Assembly: GCA_900291925.1 (NCBI GenBank)
Contig: UWYS01000013.1
Location: forward strand, 496,001-560,000
Length of the DNA stretch: 64,000 nt
Source: Thecaphora thlaspeos
Taxonomy: Eukaryota; Basidiomycota; Ustilaginomycetes; Urocystidales; Glomosporiaceae
Direction: 5' to 3'
A program made the translations under genes and the position numbers. Under the pieces are notes generated by a model. It ran no database searches. It was given only the letters and a program-made list of their open reading frames with translations, and was not told where the DNA came from. Shown one piece after another: positions 10,749 to 20,760 of this stretch; positions within the stretch are counted from its first letter, which is position 1, and every line of letters starts with the position of its first letter.

Positions 10749-11622
10749 TCAGTTGGCGGCTGCGGCGGCCATACCGGAGAGCGAGTCGAAGAGCGTCTCT
10801 AGGCTCGCCAGGTTCTCCGTAAGGGGAGCGACGACCGGAGGTGTCTGGACGGGCGTTTCGCTCGTCGAACTTGTCGAATTCGTCGACGAGGAAGAGCTGC
10901 TCGTCGAACTGCTCCTTGCCGCCGCGGGCGTGGAGGATGTCGTCGGTTCCGGAGTCCAAGTGGGCTTTTCGCTCGTGGGCCTAGGCCTTGTCGACGTAGC
11001 GGGCGGTGTCCACCTGGGCGTGGAGCTGTGCGTGAATGTAGGCTTCTGCTTGGTCGAGGTGGGTTCATCGTCGGAACCGTCGTTGAGATGCCAGGTCATC
11101 TGGAAGACGCCGAGGTCATAGTTGGATTGCGTCAGAGCTCCAAAGAGACCGCGCGACATGTTGAGGCTCCCGTAGGCGCATCTGGGACAGGCGTCTACGA
11201 CGGTGGCGACTTGGCTGATGCCGAGGACGGGGTAGGTGATGACGATCGACTTGCCGCACCACGAGGAACGCTGTCCCATGTTGCCGTACTGCGGAGCATT
11301 GATGGCGACGACGTGGTCAGAGCCGCTGTTGTAGCCGCTACATGCGCCTAGCCCCGCATCGTAGAACGTCGCCTGACCGTGATAGACCTGGGCGCGCTTG
11401 GCGAGGGCGAGCGTGTCGGAGGTGTCGTTGGAGACGGGGTTGCTGCGACGACGGGCAACGTGGCGACTGTAGCTGGGCGGCTCCGGCCGCGGCGTCCTGA
11501 TGCTACTCTGAGCTGGTGGCGGCGAGCGAGGGAAGGGCAGAGGTCGAGGCAGCGGCGAGGGCAAGACCGAGCAGGAGGAGCGTAAAGAGACGCGTAAACG
11601 ACGGGCTGGACGAAGACGACAT
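10749..11622 (-). CDS. Secreted expansin-like / RlpA-like double-psi beta-barrel protein
   Basis: Predicted about 269 aa. The ATG at 11622-11620 starts a clear signal peptide (FTRLFTLLLLGLALAAAS). Its frame meets a TAG at 11505-11503, but a donor (GTAGCA, from 11506) overlaps that stop. Acceptors at 11443 (64-nt intron) or 11467 (40-nt intron) both restore the downstream frame, so I model an intron rather than a frameshift. After a possible Kex2 site (LALAKR) comes the barrel domain: ATFYDAGLGACSG, SSWCGKSIVI, VVDACPRC and FQMTWHL, with the conserved cysteines and the Asp of VDACP. This is the Barwin/EG45/RlpA-like fold used by expansins and loosenins, which loosen plant wall polysaccharides without hydrolysis. 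The C-terminal third is a Ser/Thr/Pro-rich, probably O-glycosylated tail. It sits beside and co-oriented with a GH51 locus. Exon 2 start is the uncertain point. Confidence 0.78.
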
Positions 11623-11761
11623 GGTGGAGGGGCGCGTCTGGTCTGGGTACCAAGTAGGTGAGTGGTGAGTGTGTGTAACTCGACGGCCGGCGTAGAGTGG
11701 GATGAGGAGGTCGGCTGGTGTGTCGGGCGTGTTTGCTTGTATAAGGAGCGGGAGACAGAGC

Positions 11762-11798
11762 GAGAGAGAGCGAGAGAGAGAGAGTGTGTGTGTGTGTA
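11762..11798. repeat. (GA)n(GT)n microsatellite
   Basis: A purine run of GA units passes directly into GT units. It lies about 140-175 bp upstream of the expansin-like start codon. Confidence 0.9.
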
Positions 11799-12289
11799 TG
11801 CAGACGTTGCAAGTCGCAGTGCGTGTGGTGTCCAGCAAGAAGTAGGGGGTGGTCGAATGGAGAGGAGGGGGGAGGGGGGAGGGATGGTTGGGGGCTGTTG
11901 GCGGTGGTGACGAGGGAGGGCAAGATGGAGTACGGTGTAGGGGACCAAGGAGGGGGAAGGACGGGCGGCAAACAAAGAGGCGGGGTAAAGGTGTGCCTCC
12001 GCACAACCGGACAGCAGGCACAATTGAATCTCGAATAACAAAAGAATACTACTTACATACTACGTCCATACTACTTACATACTACTTACATCAAACAAGA
12101 ATACGCCAGAAGCCGCCGTGTGGATTTTGCACCCACCGCCACGACGGACTTTGCTGCCGTCGACGAACGACGCGACTACATACATACCCTCCCGCACAAC
12201 TGTCTCTTCTCCACCATCAAGCAGCTGACATCAGAGTCAACATCTACATCCTTCCTCTGAACCTCTTGACTTGTTCGTCGAACACGCAT

Positions 12290-12313
12290 ACACACACACA
12301 CACACACACACAC
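12290..12313. repeat. (AC)n microsatellite
   Basis: Twelve consecutive AC dinucleotides, non-coding. Confidence 0.9.
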
Positions 12314-12477
12314 TCACTACGTTCTCTCGCTCGCCCTGCAACGGTCCGGCGTCACGCGATATGCGTCACAATCACAGTCAAGATGTCAGGCAAACTTTGC
12401 ATTCTAGATCCGCCCAGCAAGCACGGCGCTCGATCAGAACCAAGCTGGGAGCCCGGCTGGGAGACGGTAGGGAGAAC

Positions 12478-12505
12478 AAAAAAAAAAAAAAAGAGAGAGA
12501 GAGAG
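12478..12505. repeat. Poly(A) followed by (GA)n
   Basis: About 15 A residues are followed by about seven GA units, just past the end of the GH51 locus on its 3' side. Confidence 0.85.
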
Positions 12506-12562
12506 TCAAGTGCAGGAGAGAGGAGCGCTCTAGCGTCTAGCTATGAAGCCGAGGCCTTCCAT

Positions 12563-14662
12563 CTAGGCCAGCGGAAGGGTGACGATGGTGAGCGAGTAGG
12601 CGGGCAGGTCCATCTTGAGGCTGCCGTCCGCTCCGAGCGCACCGGCGGGCAATGCGCCGCTCTTAGGCACAACACTGTTGCGAGCCTGGATCGTGTTGGC
12701 CACCAGCGCGTCGCTTCCGCCTCCCATCTGCCACTGCTGTGCGCCGGTGGCGGACACCTTGGCGCCCAGCTTGACGCTCGCGCTCTGCGCAGACGACTTG
12801 GTGTTGATCATCTTGATGATGAGCTTCTTGCCGTCCATGCTGGCGCCGACCGAGTGGATGAGCTGCGCCTGCTTCGGCGGCGTCGACGCCTTGACGTCGT
12901 AGACGTTCGAGATGCGGTGGAGGCCGAACGCCTGCTGGACGTAGTACGAGATCGACTTGACGCTTCCATCCGCATCCAACGAGATGAGGTCCGGAGTCCA
13001 CTGCGTCAGGCCTTGGACCTCGTTGTGGAAGATGGGCGCGTACGCCGCACCGTGGCACAAGTCGCCGTTCCTCTCGAGTCCCAGCATGTACACGCCCTCC
13101 GCCAGCGCAGCGATGAGCGTGGGGTACTGCAGCCTTCCCGGTCTGCCGTACAGGTCGACGTCGTTGGTCAGACCGCTGTTGATCACGGCAAACTCGAGCT
13201 CGTAGATGATGGTACCGTTGCGAGGCCAGCTGTCGAGCAGGTCGTAGTTGTTGATGAACCAGTTGGGTGTGTTGTAGTCGTGCTGGTCGATGGCCTGCTG
13301 TCCCGTGAAGCTGTACGGGCTCGAGGCGATCAGCTGCAGCTGAGGGAACTCCTTGGCAATCGCATCCCTGAACGGCGGGTAGCGGTACGGTCACGTGTCC
13401 GGCGCATTGTTGATCCAGTCCTCGTTGCCGATCTCGACGTGGTCCATCTTGAAGGGGACCTCGCGACCGTAGCTGGCGCGCAGCTCGGCCCACTCTCCCG
13501 TCGTGTCGAGGAGGAAGTGGAGCTGGTTCAGCGCACTCTGGATGTACGGTCCCAGCTCCTTCTCCGGGACCGCATTCCTGTCGAGCGAGTAACCGGCGTA
13601 GATGCCCAGGACGGCCTGGGCGTCCATCTTTTCGATCATGTCAAACATCTCCAGCAAGCCGAAGCCTTCCGTGTTCCAGTCGATCCACGTTCCGATGCGT
13701 CCCGGACGGTTCTAGAGGTCGCCGACGGCGTTGGTCCAGTTGAACCACGCGGCGATCGAGTTGCCCTCGAGGTCGTTGCCTCCGGGGACGCGCACCAGGA
13801 CGGGCTTGGTGTCAGCGAGAGCCTGGGCTAGGTCCTGGCGCATCACGATCCCCTTCCACGTCGGCGGGAAGAGGCTGATCAGGTTGAGCTGCATGCCCGA
13901 TCCGCACGCTCCCGCAGTCTTGATGGAGAAGACGTTGTCGAGGTTCGACACAGAGCCGGTCGGCGTGATGCTGGCCTTGAACTGCTTCCACTCCGACGTC
14001 AACGAGAGCTTCAGCGTCTGCTCGGCGAACGTCTTGCCCAGATCCGACGTGTACAGGCCAGCCTTGACCTCGATTGTCGCGAGCTTGCCGTCGACCGAGC
14101 GCGCGTAGAAGCTAAGGTCGTACTTCTGCGGCGTGACGGCGATACCGCCGAAGCCCTGGTTCGACAGGCCGCACGTCTGCAAAGGGCTGGTCGACGTGAC
14201 GTTGACGCTCTTGGGCAGAGCGTTCGAGAGCGGGTTGGCGAGCGTCAGGTCGAGAGCGGTGGAGCTGCCGACCTTGGTCCAGTAGGCGAGCGTGCCCTGT
14301 CCGAGGGCGTTGTTGCTGGGTGCTCCGCCGCTCGCAGGCGTCTGGAAGGCGCGGTTGTTGATCAGCTCGGCATACAATCCGCCATCGGTGCCCGAATTGA
14401 TGTTGGTCTGTCGTCGCGTCGTCGTGCGTTGTGCGTTGGTGGGAGGAGTAAGTGTCGGTGCATACTTTCAAAGGAGAGAAATAACGTGTCAAGACAGGAG
14501 CGGTTGCCTCACCTCGATGAACAGATCCAAGCCAAACTGGCTATTCTTGGCTGCGGTCGAGCCGACGGTCAACTCCTGCTGGGCATTGACGCCGAGACCC
14601 TAGAGCAGCGTCTGACCGAGCGTGAAGGCAAAGGTGGCCCAGGCGAAGTCAGAGGCTCGCAT
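12563..14662 (-). pseudogene. GH51 alpha-L-arabinofuranosidase locus with three in-frame stops
   Basis: GH51 enzymes release arabinose from arabinoxylan and pectin side chains. The ATG at 14662-14660 starts a signal-peptide-like segment (MRASDFAWATFAFTLGQTLL), exon 1 runs to 14513, and a 105-nt GTGAGG...ACAG intron leads to exon 2 at 14407. From there one frame reaches the stop at 12565-12563, about 664 codons, a normal length for the family. Family marks include TDGGLYAELINNRAFQ near the N-terminus, the acid/base Glu in VEIGNEDW, and YELEFAVINS around the probable nucleophile. Three codons inside this frame are stops: TAG at 14602-14600 (in the signal peptide), TAG at 13714-13712 (before NRPGRIGTW) and TGA at 13393-13391 (before PYRYPPF). 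No plausible intron removes them. Reading-frame integrity elsewhere suggests recent inactivation, readthrough or base-calling error. TAG and TGA end several neighbouring genes, so codon reassignment is unlikely. Confidence 0.82.
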
Positions 14663-16360
14663 AGTAGGGATGTACGAGGGGGAGGGGGAGGGGGAGGGGA
14701 AGTCGAGGCCGCGAAGGTGGGGACGCTACCACTTGCTGGCGTCTATGGAGGAGAGGGGTCAAAGGGAGAGGAGGAGGTATGTTGTGAGGGCAAAAGATTT
14801 GGGGAGGACGCTATGTCTCGGTCCTTTTGTAGGCCGAAAGGACGGGGGAGTTGGGGTGGAACGTCAAGAGGGGTCCGCCGCTACACCCTTGACGGCCGAT
14901 GCAGTTCAGTCTCCCCTCGTGCCCCAGACGTTGACCCTTGGCGACAACGCTCAGGAACTACAACAAGGGTATAGTACGCGGGGGTCTGGGATCGCACTAC
15001 TGTAATGGCAGCACTGTACGTACGTACGTACTGTATGCAAAACAACCCCACCGTGGCGGGGTCCAGCATTGTTTAGATCCCACCCGTCTGCGGCTCCATC
15101 GCTTCCTTACTTACTCGACGATCCTGAAGCTTCTCGCGAAGGGTGGAGATCCCCAAAGCGTTGTCTGCGTGGCGAGTGCTTCGTGGTTCTCTCGCACCAT
15201 CTCGCTTGCGACGTACGCCGGCACAACCCCGTCTTAGCGAGGGGAGGAGTAAGCTAGTCGAGAACAAATGTGGTGAGTCTATTGAGATCACTGGTCTAAG
15301 AAAACCGACCCTGTGTCCTACATCGGACAGCGTTGAGCTTTTCATTCTCAAAGGTGTTGTTGCGCGTGTTGCTGTTTGTCTGCGAAGCCTAGCTGCTTAC
15401 ACTTGTTGCCAAGATCCCATGGGCGTTTGACGTATCGAACCTACTTTGCGGGCAGCATACCGAGAGCGGCACTGTACCTTCCCTTTCCGTTGGCAAGAGG
15501 GGATTGGGACTGGACCTGGTCGAAGTACCTAACGACATGTAGTTATGTAATGAAGGTCATGACGGAGCAAAGTAGGGAAGCATCCGTGCGCCATCGAAAG
15601 CGACACATCGTATCGTTGGGTAAAATGTGTGAGGTCTCGTATGTACATAGAGGGGGGCGCTACCTGACATCTCCAGCGATGCGCGGTCCGAGAAAGCCGA
15701 AGCGGTACGCTGAGATTGCCGGCGGGGATGAGGCGGGGAAAGCGAAATATCGCCGGGTCGCAACCACCGTACCGTCGATCCCGACCTGCCGAGGTCGAAC
15801 GACGGCCTTTTGACATGCGATGCGATGCGATGCCAAGGGCAAAGGCAAGATGACCGAACGCTGCCGGATGGAGCAGGGCGGAGTGCGGGGTCGGCATGGT
15901 GGGTCGGCAGCCGTCGGACAAGTCACCAAAGGCGGACAGCGACGGAGCTTAGCTTCTTACCAACTCCTTTTCCCGCAGTCCGCAGCGGCTTCCAAGGTTT
16001 ATACCCCGATGTGTGTAGGCCTGTCATCATCTCAAGTGGCTGTCGATCATTCCCCGGACGGAGAGACAATGAAATAGCCTGTCGCTGTCTCACACGCTAT
16101 GCTGCGCCATGCCGCGCCGCGTTGCTCTTCTTCCTCAAGCCGTGGCAAGACATACAGTAGTAAGTAGCAATCTTCTGGCGAAGCAGGCGGATGCAGTCAG
16201 CGTCGTGGACGATTTAGTGCGTCTTGGCCTTCGACTAAGGTTGCTCTTCTGTCGCTGTCAGGGGATCGGGGAGAGGGGCAATGCTTTTGTTGAGTCCACG
16301 GACGCCCTTGCCAAGAGCCGTATGCATCGTCGCCGGGAGGTCGCTTTTGCTCGGGATTCT
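14663..16360. other. Intergenic region, no recognisable gene
   Basis: About 1.7 kb lies upstream of the GH51 locus and downstream of the GNL1-like gene. It contains a GGGGGA minisatellite at 14677-14700 directly ahead of the GH51 start and the perfect palindrome (GTAC)4 at 15016-15031. ORFs of up to about 145 codons occur on both strands but none shows protein-like composition or a family motif. Confidence 0.5.
15016..15031. repeat. (GTAC)4 palindromic repeat
   Basis: Four GTAC units in a row, self-complementary over 16 bp. Confidence 0.9.
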
Positions 16361-18814
16361 TCACTTGTCCTCGTCTCCATCGTGGCTTTCTTTCTCCTCT
16401 TCCTCTTCCACCTTCTCATCCTCTTCCTCGTAGTCATCACCGTCGTCGTCGTCGTCGCCGTCGTTGACCATCAAAGCGGCAAACCGACTAGTGGTGGTCC
16501 CGATGTCTTCGCGTCCCGCTATCTCATCTTCCTCCTCCTCTTCCTCCTCGTCTTTACTCTCCTCTCCATCCACGTCTTCGCTATCCACATCGCCGTCCTC
16601 ATTCTGGAACCTGACCTTTTTCCCTTCTTCATCTCCCTCTCCCTCCGCCTCCTCTGCATGTCTGTGCAAGAATATGTCCTCCTTCTCGGGCTCATCCCAG
16701 TAGCTCTTCGCGTGTCCCTCCAACCAGACGCCATCACCCTTCTGCACCGCTTCGTCGAGAATCGGATCCATCTCGACGATGTCTTCTTCTGCTGAGGGCG
16801 ATGAGGGCGACAGTGGCGGTCTGAAAGCCCACTTGACCCTCCCCTCTGCTACGGCACGCATCACAGCGTTGCCAGCGCGATTGACGTCCCACCTGTTCGC
16901 CTTGGCCGTTCTCCAGCCGTACTTTTCCGCCACCCTTTCAAGGATCGCCACCGACGTCCACTCTTTCCTTTCCTCTTCGACGTCGTCGCCAGCGGAAGAG
17001 ACGCCCGCGACTCGTTCCAATGGCATATGTTGCCCCACGAATCTGACGACGCTGCTGAGTGCCTGCACCTGGCTGATGGGCAGGATGGCGCCCATCACCT
17101 GCATCTCCATCCCCACCAAGCTCGGAAACACCAGTCCAGGAGAATCGCATAGCCGGATCTCGCCGTAACGGTCCGGCCGAGGCGTCGACGAGGGCGAGAG
17201 AAAGTGGGTCTGGAAGTGTTTCGTCTTGCCTGGCGTCTTGGAGGCTCGCACCACCTTTGAACCAAAAAGGGCGTTGAGCAGAGACGACTTCCCGACGTTT
17301 GGCTGCCCGATCAGCCCGACGGTGAGGAACGGCGGGGGAGAGCTCGTCTTCGACGATGATGCCGCGGAAGGGTCGGCGCGTCCGCCGAGCTTTTGTGGTC
17401 GCGAAGCGGGAGCGTTGTCCCGTGCTCCCATCGCCGCGCCTCCATCCTCGTGCTCGCTACCGACCTCAGAGTGTTGCGAGACCCTCCGTTCGATCCCCTC
17501 CCAGTCGACCTCAGTGGCGCACGGAGGGGTCCACGCCTTAAGCCTCGCCGGATCGTCGCGCACGGTCGGTGGCGGCTGGACAAGGTCGTGGTGGGCCTTT
17601 CGCAGCGCCGCAAACAGCGCCGAGCGCGACTGCGGCGAAAGGTAAGGGGCGTACCTCGTCCGTGCACCTTGACCCTCCATCCGTTCCATCTTTGTGTAGC
17701 TCTCCGTCCCGACGACCTCCCAGCTGGGGAACCTGCGCTGAAGCCACACCTTCCATGCCTCGACGATGGGCGCGGGTACGATATCAGCTTTCGTCAGCAC
17801 GATGACGACCTTGAGACGCATATAGCGTTCGAGGAAGGCGGTGAGCGAGGGCGGGAGGTGGAGCGGCGGACATCGTGCATCGGCGAGCACGCAGACGAGA
17901 TCGGAGCGCTCACAGACGCGCCACAACTGTCGGAAGACCTCGACGTTGCGCTCGTACAAGCTGCCGATGATGGCAGTGGCCGGCCTGGGCTGCTGAGCGC
18001 AGATCTCGTCGACCGAGACGATGTTCGTGGTCATGCGCGATCCGCCCATCCGCTTAATGATCTCGGGCTCGCGCTGGGCTGAGTAGTCGGAGCGGGTGGC
18101 AGGCGATTGGAGGTCGCGGAACAGGGGCGACGAAGTGAAGAAGGCGTGCTCGACAACGGCGTCGGTCTGCCTTAGCCAGCTGCAAAAGACCTCATCCTCG
18201 TTGGACTGGACCGTCTTGGTGTCCATGTCGCTGCGCCAGCGCGGCCGCTTGGGCAGTCGCAGCTCGTGCAGCTGTTCGGAGCCGTGTTGTATCGAGGCCG
18301 CAGTGGTGTTGGAGCTCGAAGGGTCATCTTCGTCATCGTTGTCGCTTTGTGCGTCGCTACAGAGTATGCCGCTGCCGCTGCCTGCGTCCTTGATCGAGGA
18401 CGCGAGCCACTTTGAGAGGTGATGGCTCTCGCCGCCGCCTTGCCTCGATGTCTCGAGCTCCTCTTTCATCTTCTCGCCGTGGTCCACCCTAGCCTTGCCG
18501 AAGCGCTGCCATCCGAACTGGGCCGTTTCTGGCTGGATGGGGCGCTGCAGCACGGCGTAGGCCGCGAGGATGCTGAGCTTCTCGAGGATGGGCGGGGACA
18601 GCTTGGAAAAGGCGGATTCCTCGAGCTGAACGGTGCGCTTGCGGCTCTCGAAAGCGACTTGCTTGTCTGGTGAGAGGAGCGAGGAGCGGCCGGTGCCATC
18701 GCGAGCTCCCGCCCGGCCTCGAGCTGCGGCGCCGCCTCTGCCGCTGTTGCCGCCATTGGTCGCTTCTGCCCTACGCTGGCGGGCCTTTTCGGCCTTGGAA
18801 AGCTTCCTGCCCAT
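16361..18814 (-). CDS. Circularly permuted GTPase, GNL1/HSR1 (MMR1) family
   Basis: Single-exon gene of 817 aa. I start at ATG 18814-18812, giving MGRKLSKAEKARQRRAEA, a basic start typical of nucleolar GTPases; the same frame runs further upstream but has no ATG. The GTPase motifs are permuted: G4 (VIVLTKAD) near residue 338, then G1 (GQPNVGKSS) near 498, then G3 (CDSPGLVFP) near 555. Segments YERNVEVFRQLWRVCERSDL and CPPLHLPPSLTAF fit GNL1 better than its ribosome-export relative Lsg1. Members of the wider family act in nucleolar and cytosolic steps of 60S maturation; the exact job of fungal GNL1 is less clear. A long insert separates G4 and G1, and the C-terminal 120 residues are strongly acidic (Glu/Asp runs), which often marks ribosome- or histone-binding proteins. 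Confidence 0.88.
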   Translation of the reverse strand: MGRKLSKAEKARQRRAEATNGGNSGRGGAAARGRAGARDGTGRSSLLSPDKQVAFESRKRTVQLEESAFSKLSPPILEKLSILAAYAVLQRPIQPETAQFGWQRFGKARVDHGEKMKEELETSRQGGGESHHLSKWLASSIKDAGSGSGILCSDAQSDNDDEDDPSSSNTTAASIQHGSEQLHELRLPKRPRWRSDMDTKTVQSNEDEVFCSWLRQTDAVVEHAFFTSSPLFRDLQSPATRSDYSAQREPEIIKRMGGSRMTTNIVSVDEICAQQPRPATAIIGSLYERNVEVFRQLWRVCERSDLVCVLADARCPPLHLPPSLTAFLERYMRLKVVIVLTKADIVPAPIVEAWKVWLQRRFPSWEVVGTESYTKMERMEGQGARTRYAPYLSPQSRSALFAALRKAHHDLVQPPPTVRDDPARLKAWTPPCATEVDWEGIERRVSQHSEVGSEHEDGGAAMGARDNAPASRPQKLGGRADPSAASSSKTSSPPPFLTVGLIGQPNVGKSSLLNALFGSKVVRASKTPGKTKHFQTHFLSPSSTPRPDRYGEIRLCDSPGLVFPSLVGMEMQVMGAILPISQVQALSSVVRFVGQHMPLERVAGVSSAGDDVEEERKEWTSVAILERVAEKYGWRTAKANRWDVNRAGNAVMRAVAEGRVKWAFRPPLSPSSPSAEEDIVEMDPILDEAVQKGDGVWLEGHAKSYWDEPEKEDIFLHRHAEEAEGEGDEEGKKVRFQNEDGDVDSEDVDGEESKDEEEEEEEDEIAGREDIGTTTSRFAALMVNDGDDDDDGDDYEEEDEKVEEEEEKESHDGDEDK

Positions 18815-20240
18815 GTTGATACGTTGTTGTCGGTGGCGAGAGAGTGCTGTCGGTGGCGAGAGGGCGCACCGAGTCGATCTCAGCCAGGGAAAAGAAATGG
18901 AGCAGCGAGCGGCGAGCAACCTGCCCTCCCCCCCGATCGTACGGTCTTGATCGGGCTTAGAAGCCAATCAAATCCGTCTCGCGCGTGTAAACAAGCCGAC
19001 GGCCAGACGCACCCATGCCCGCACTAAAGCCCGATCATGGGCTTCCAATCGGAAGCCGCAATCGAATTCCGTTGGGAGTGGGGGCCTGTTGCCCGATATG
19101 TCCGAAAAGGAAATGGCATCCCCCAATCATGACAGGCATTGCAAGCCCTTCCCAATTGTGAGGTGCACTGATAAGTCTGGTAGCCCAAAAGCATCTCCCG
19201 ATATGTCCAAAACCCACAGTTGCAAACAATCAGGGGGCAGTAATGGGTTGCCCAAAAGGCTGGATGCTGCTAAAGTGTTGCCCAATAATTCCCTGACTGG
19301 CAATGAGGTGCCCAATTAGGCTAATAGTCAAACACAGATTAAATTTAGGATTGGGAGAGGTCCAGAGTAAACCTTTTTTTTGCATTGCACTGTCTCAATA
19401 ATTTGAGCACCACTGTGCCTAGCCCATTTTTTTTGGTGGCAGCAGATGCCTCCTATTGGGTGATGTCCCAATAGTTCCCAAGACTGCAAAGCGCTGCCCA
19501 ATTTGAGTGCCAGAATGTGACTTAATCAGGGGCAGCCCCAATAAGCTTGGGAGCTGCCTTGACAAAATGGAAAAGCATCCCAAAATAAGTCTGGAGGCCG
19601 TGGCAGCTTGCCCAATATGTCTAGGGGCCACAAATGTGCCCTCAAGTCTGGGAATCACAATGCAATGGCCAGATAAAGTCTGTAACACATTGCGTGTGTT
19701 TCAACTTTATGCCTGATTCACTAAGGCCACCTAGATGCATCACATATGATTCTCTTTCTGCCAGATTCAGCTTGCAGCACATCTGGAGCCATGTTGACTC
19801 TGCCATGGCACACTGGAGCCAAAGCATGCTCACTCAATAAGCCTTTTGAATTGGGCTTAACCCAGAGCAAGTGGTTTTATCAAGCATACTTGATTGGGCA
19901 CAACAGCCAGGCCAGAAGCAAGGCATGATTGCCCTGGGCCACAAGCAACATGTGCTTGTAACATGTGTGTTTGCATACACCTCAATGAGGAGATGCTTGT
20001 TTACTTGCGCAAGACATGTCTTCACAGCCAATGTGTCTTGATGCAGAGGCACCTAGCATGTTTCCCTGCGTGTGACATGCTTGCTTGACCAATGCTTGCC
20101 TTTGGTATTTAGCAGCACAAAACGCATCTGCCCAATCAACACATCAGGATTTGGAGGCATGTGAGTGTTTACTCACATGAGACAAAAGTCAAGGATGCAT
20201 TTGCCTGGCAGTTGCATCTCAATGTGGAGGCACCAATATG

Positions 20241-20510
20241 CTTACTTGTGCAAGACACTCAAAGAGCAGGGCTTGCCTGGTCTTTACTCATGCAAGATGT
20301 GTCAGGCCAGTCAATGCAACTTGATGAGGAGGTGGGCCATGTGTGTTTACTTGCACAAGATGCACCATCCAAGTTTATGCCACTTGATGTGGAGGTGGGC
20401 CTTGTGGTTATTGGTGCAAGACACATCTGCCAATGGATGCAACGTGATGTGGAGGCAGGCCTTGTAATTACTTGTGCAAGATGCATCAGCCCTGTTGATG
20501 CAATTTGACA
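20241..20510. repeat. Degenerate tandem repeat, unit about 60-63 bp
   Basis: The core TTACTTGTGCAAGA recurs in variants at 20242, 20283, 20346, 20408 and 20468 (spacings about 41, 63, 62 and 60). Each of the last units also carries a TTGATGTGGAGG-like word (20321, 20384, 20444). Reverse-complement copies of the same words follow at 20520-20640, and further diverged copies lie at 19999, 20905, 20971 and 21033. Confidence 0.75.
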
Positions 20511-20739
20511 GACTAGGTTGCATCTTGCACAATTAAAAACGCAACTAGCCTCCACATCAAGACTTGTCAACCATGGAGGCAAAGACACAACTTGTGCAAG
20601 TAAATATGCACCTTGCCTCCAAATCAAGATGCATCAAATGGGCAGGCTGTTATGCATTTTGCATAAGTAGAGCCCACATGCACATGCCAGAGGACATGGG
20701 ACAATAAACTAGAGGAATCCACAGGCTGAGGAGGGGAGG

Positions 20740-20760
20740 GTGTGTGTGTGTGTGTGTGTG
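20740..20760. repeat. (TG)n microsatellite
   Basis: About ten TG units inside the CpG-depleted island. Confidence 0.9.

Larger units (their letters stand above)
11623..12562. promoter_or_regulatory. Promoter region of the expansin-like gene, dense in simple repeats
   Basis: About 940 bp lies upstream of the expansin-like ATG and downstream of the GH51 locus. It holds a (GA)n(GT)n tract at 11762-11798, a TACTTACATAC-type minisatellite at 12045-12095, (AC)n at 12290-12313, and A15 followed by (GA)n at 12478-12505. Long plus-strand ORFs here run over repeats and antisense of GH51 and are not credible genes. Confidence 0.5.

Noticed and set aside
13364..13393. A 27-nt GT...AG intron that would remove the TGA from the GH51 frame
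   Set aside because: Too short for the spliceosome and it would delete the conserved PYRYPPF segment.
11849..13831. 660-codon plus-strand frame
   Set aside because: It runs through poly(A) and AC microsatellites and then antisense to the GH51 coding frame, which has clear family motifs.
12563..14662. Codon reassignment to explain in-frame TAG/TGA
   Set aside because: TAG and TGA terminate many other genes in this window (for example FCP1, NUDCD1-like, the kinase, LTV1, the F-box gene).
18815..18967. N-terminal extension of the GNL1-like GTPase
   Set aside because: The upstream frame begins with TTG and has no ATG; MGRKLSKAEK at 18814 is a typical start.
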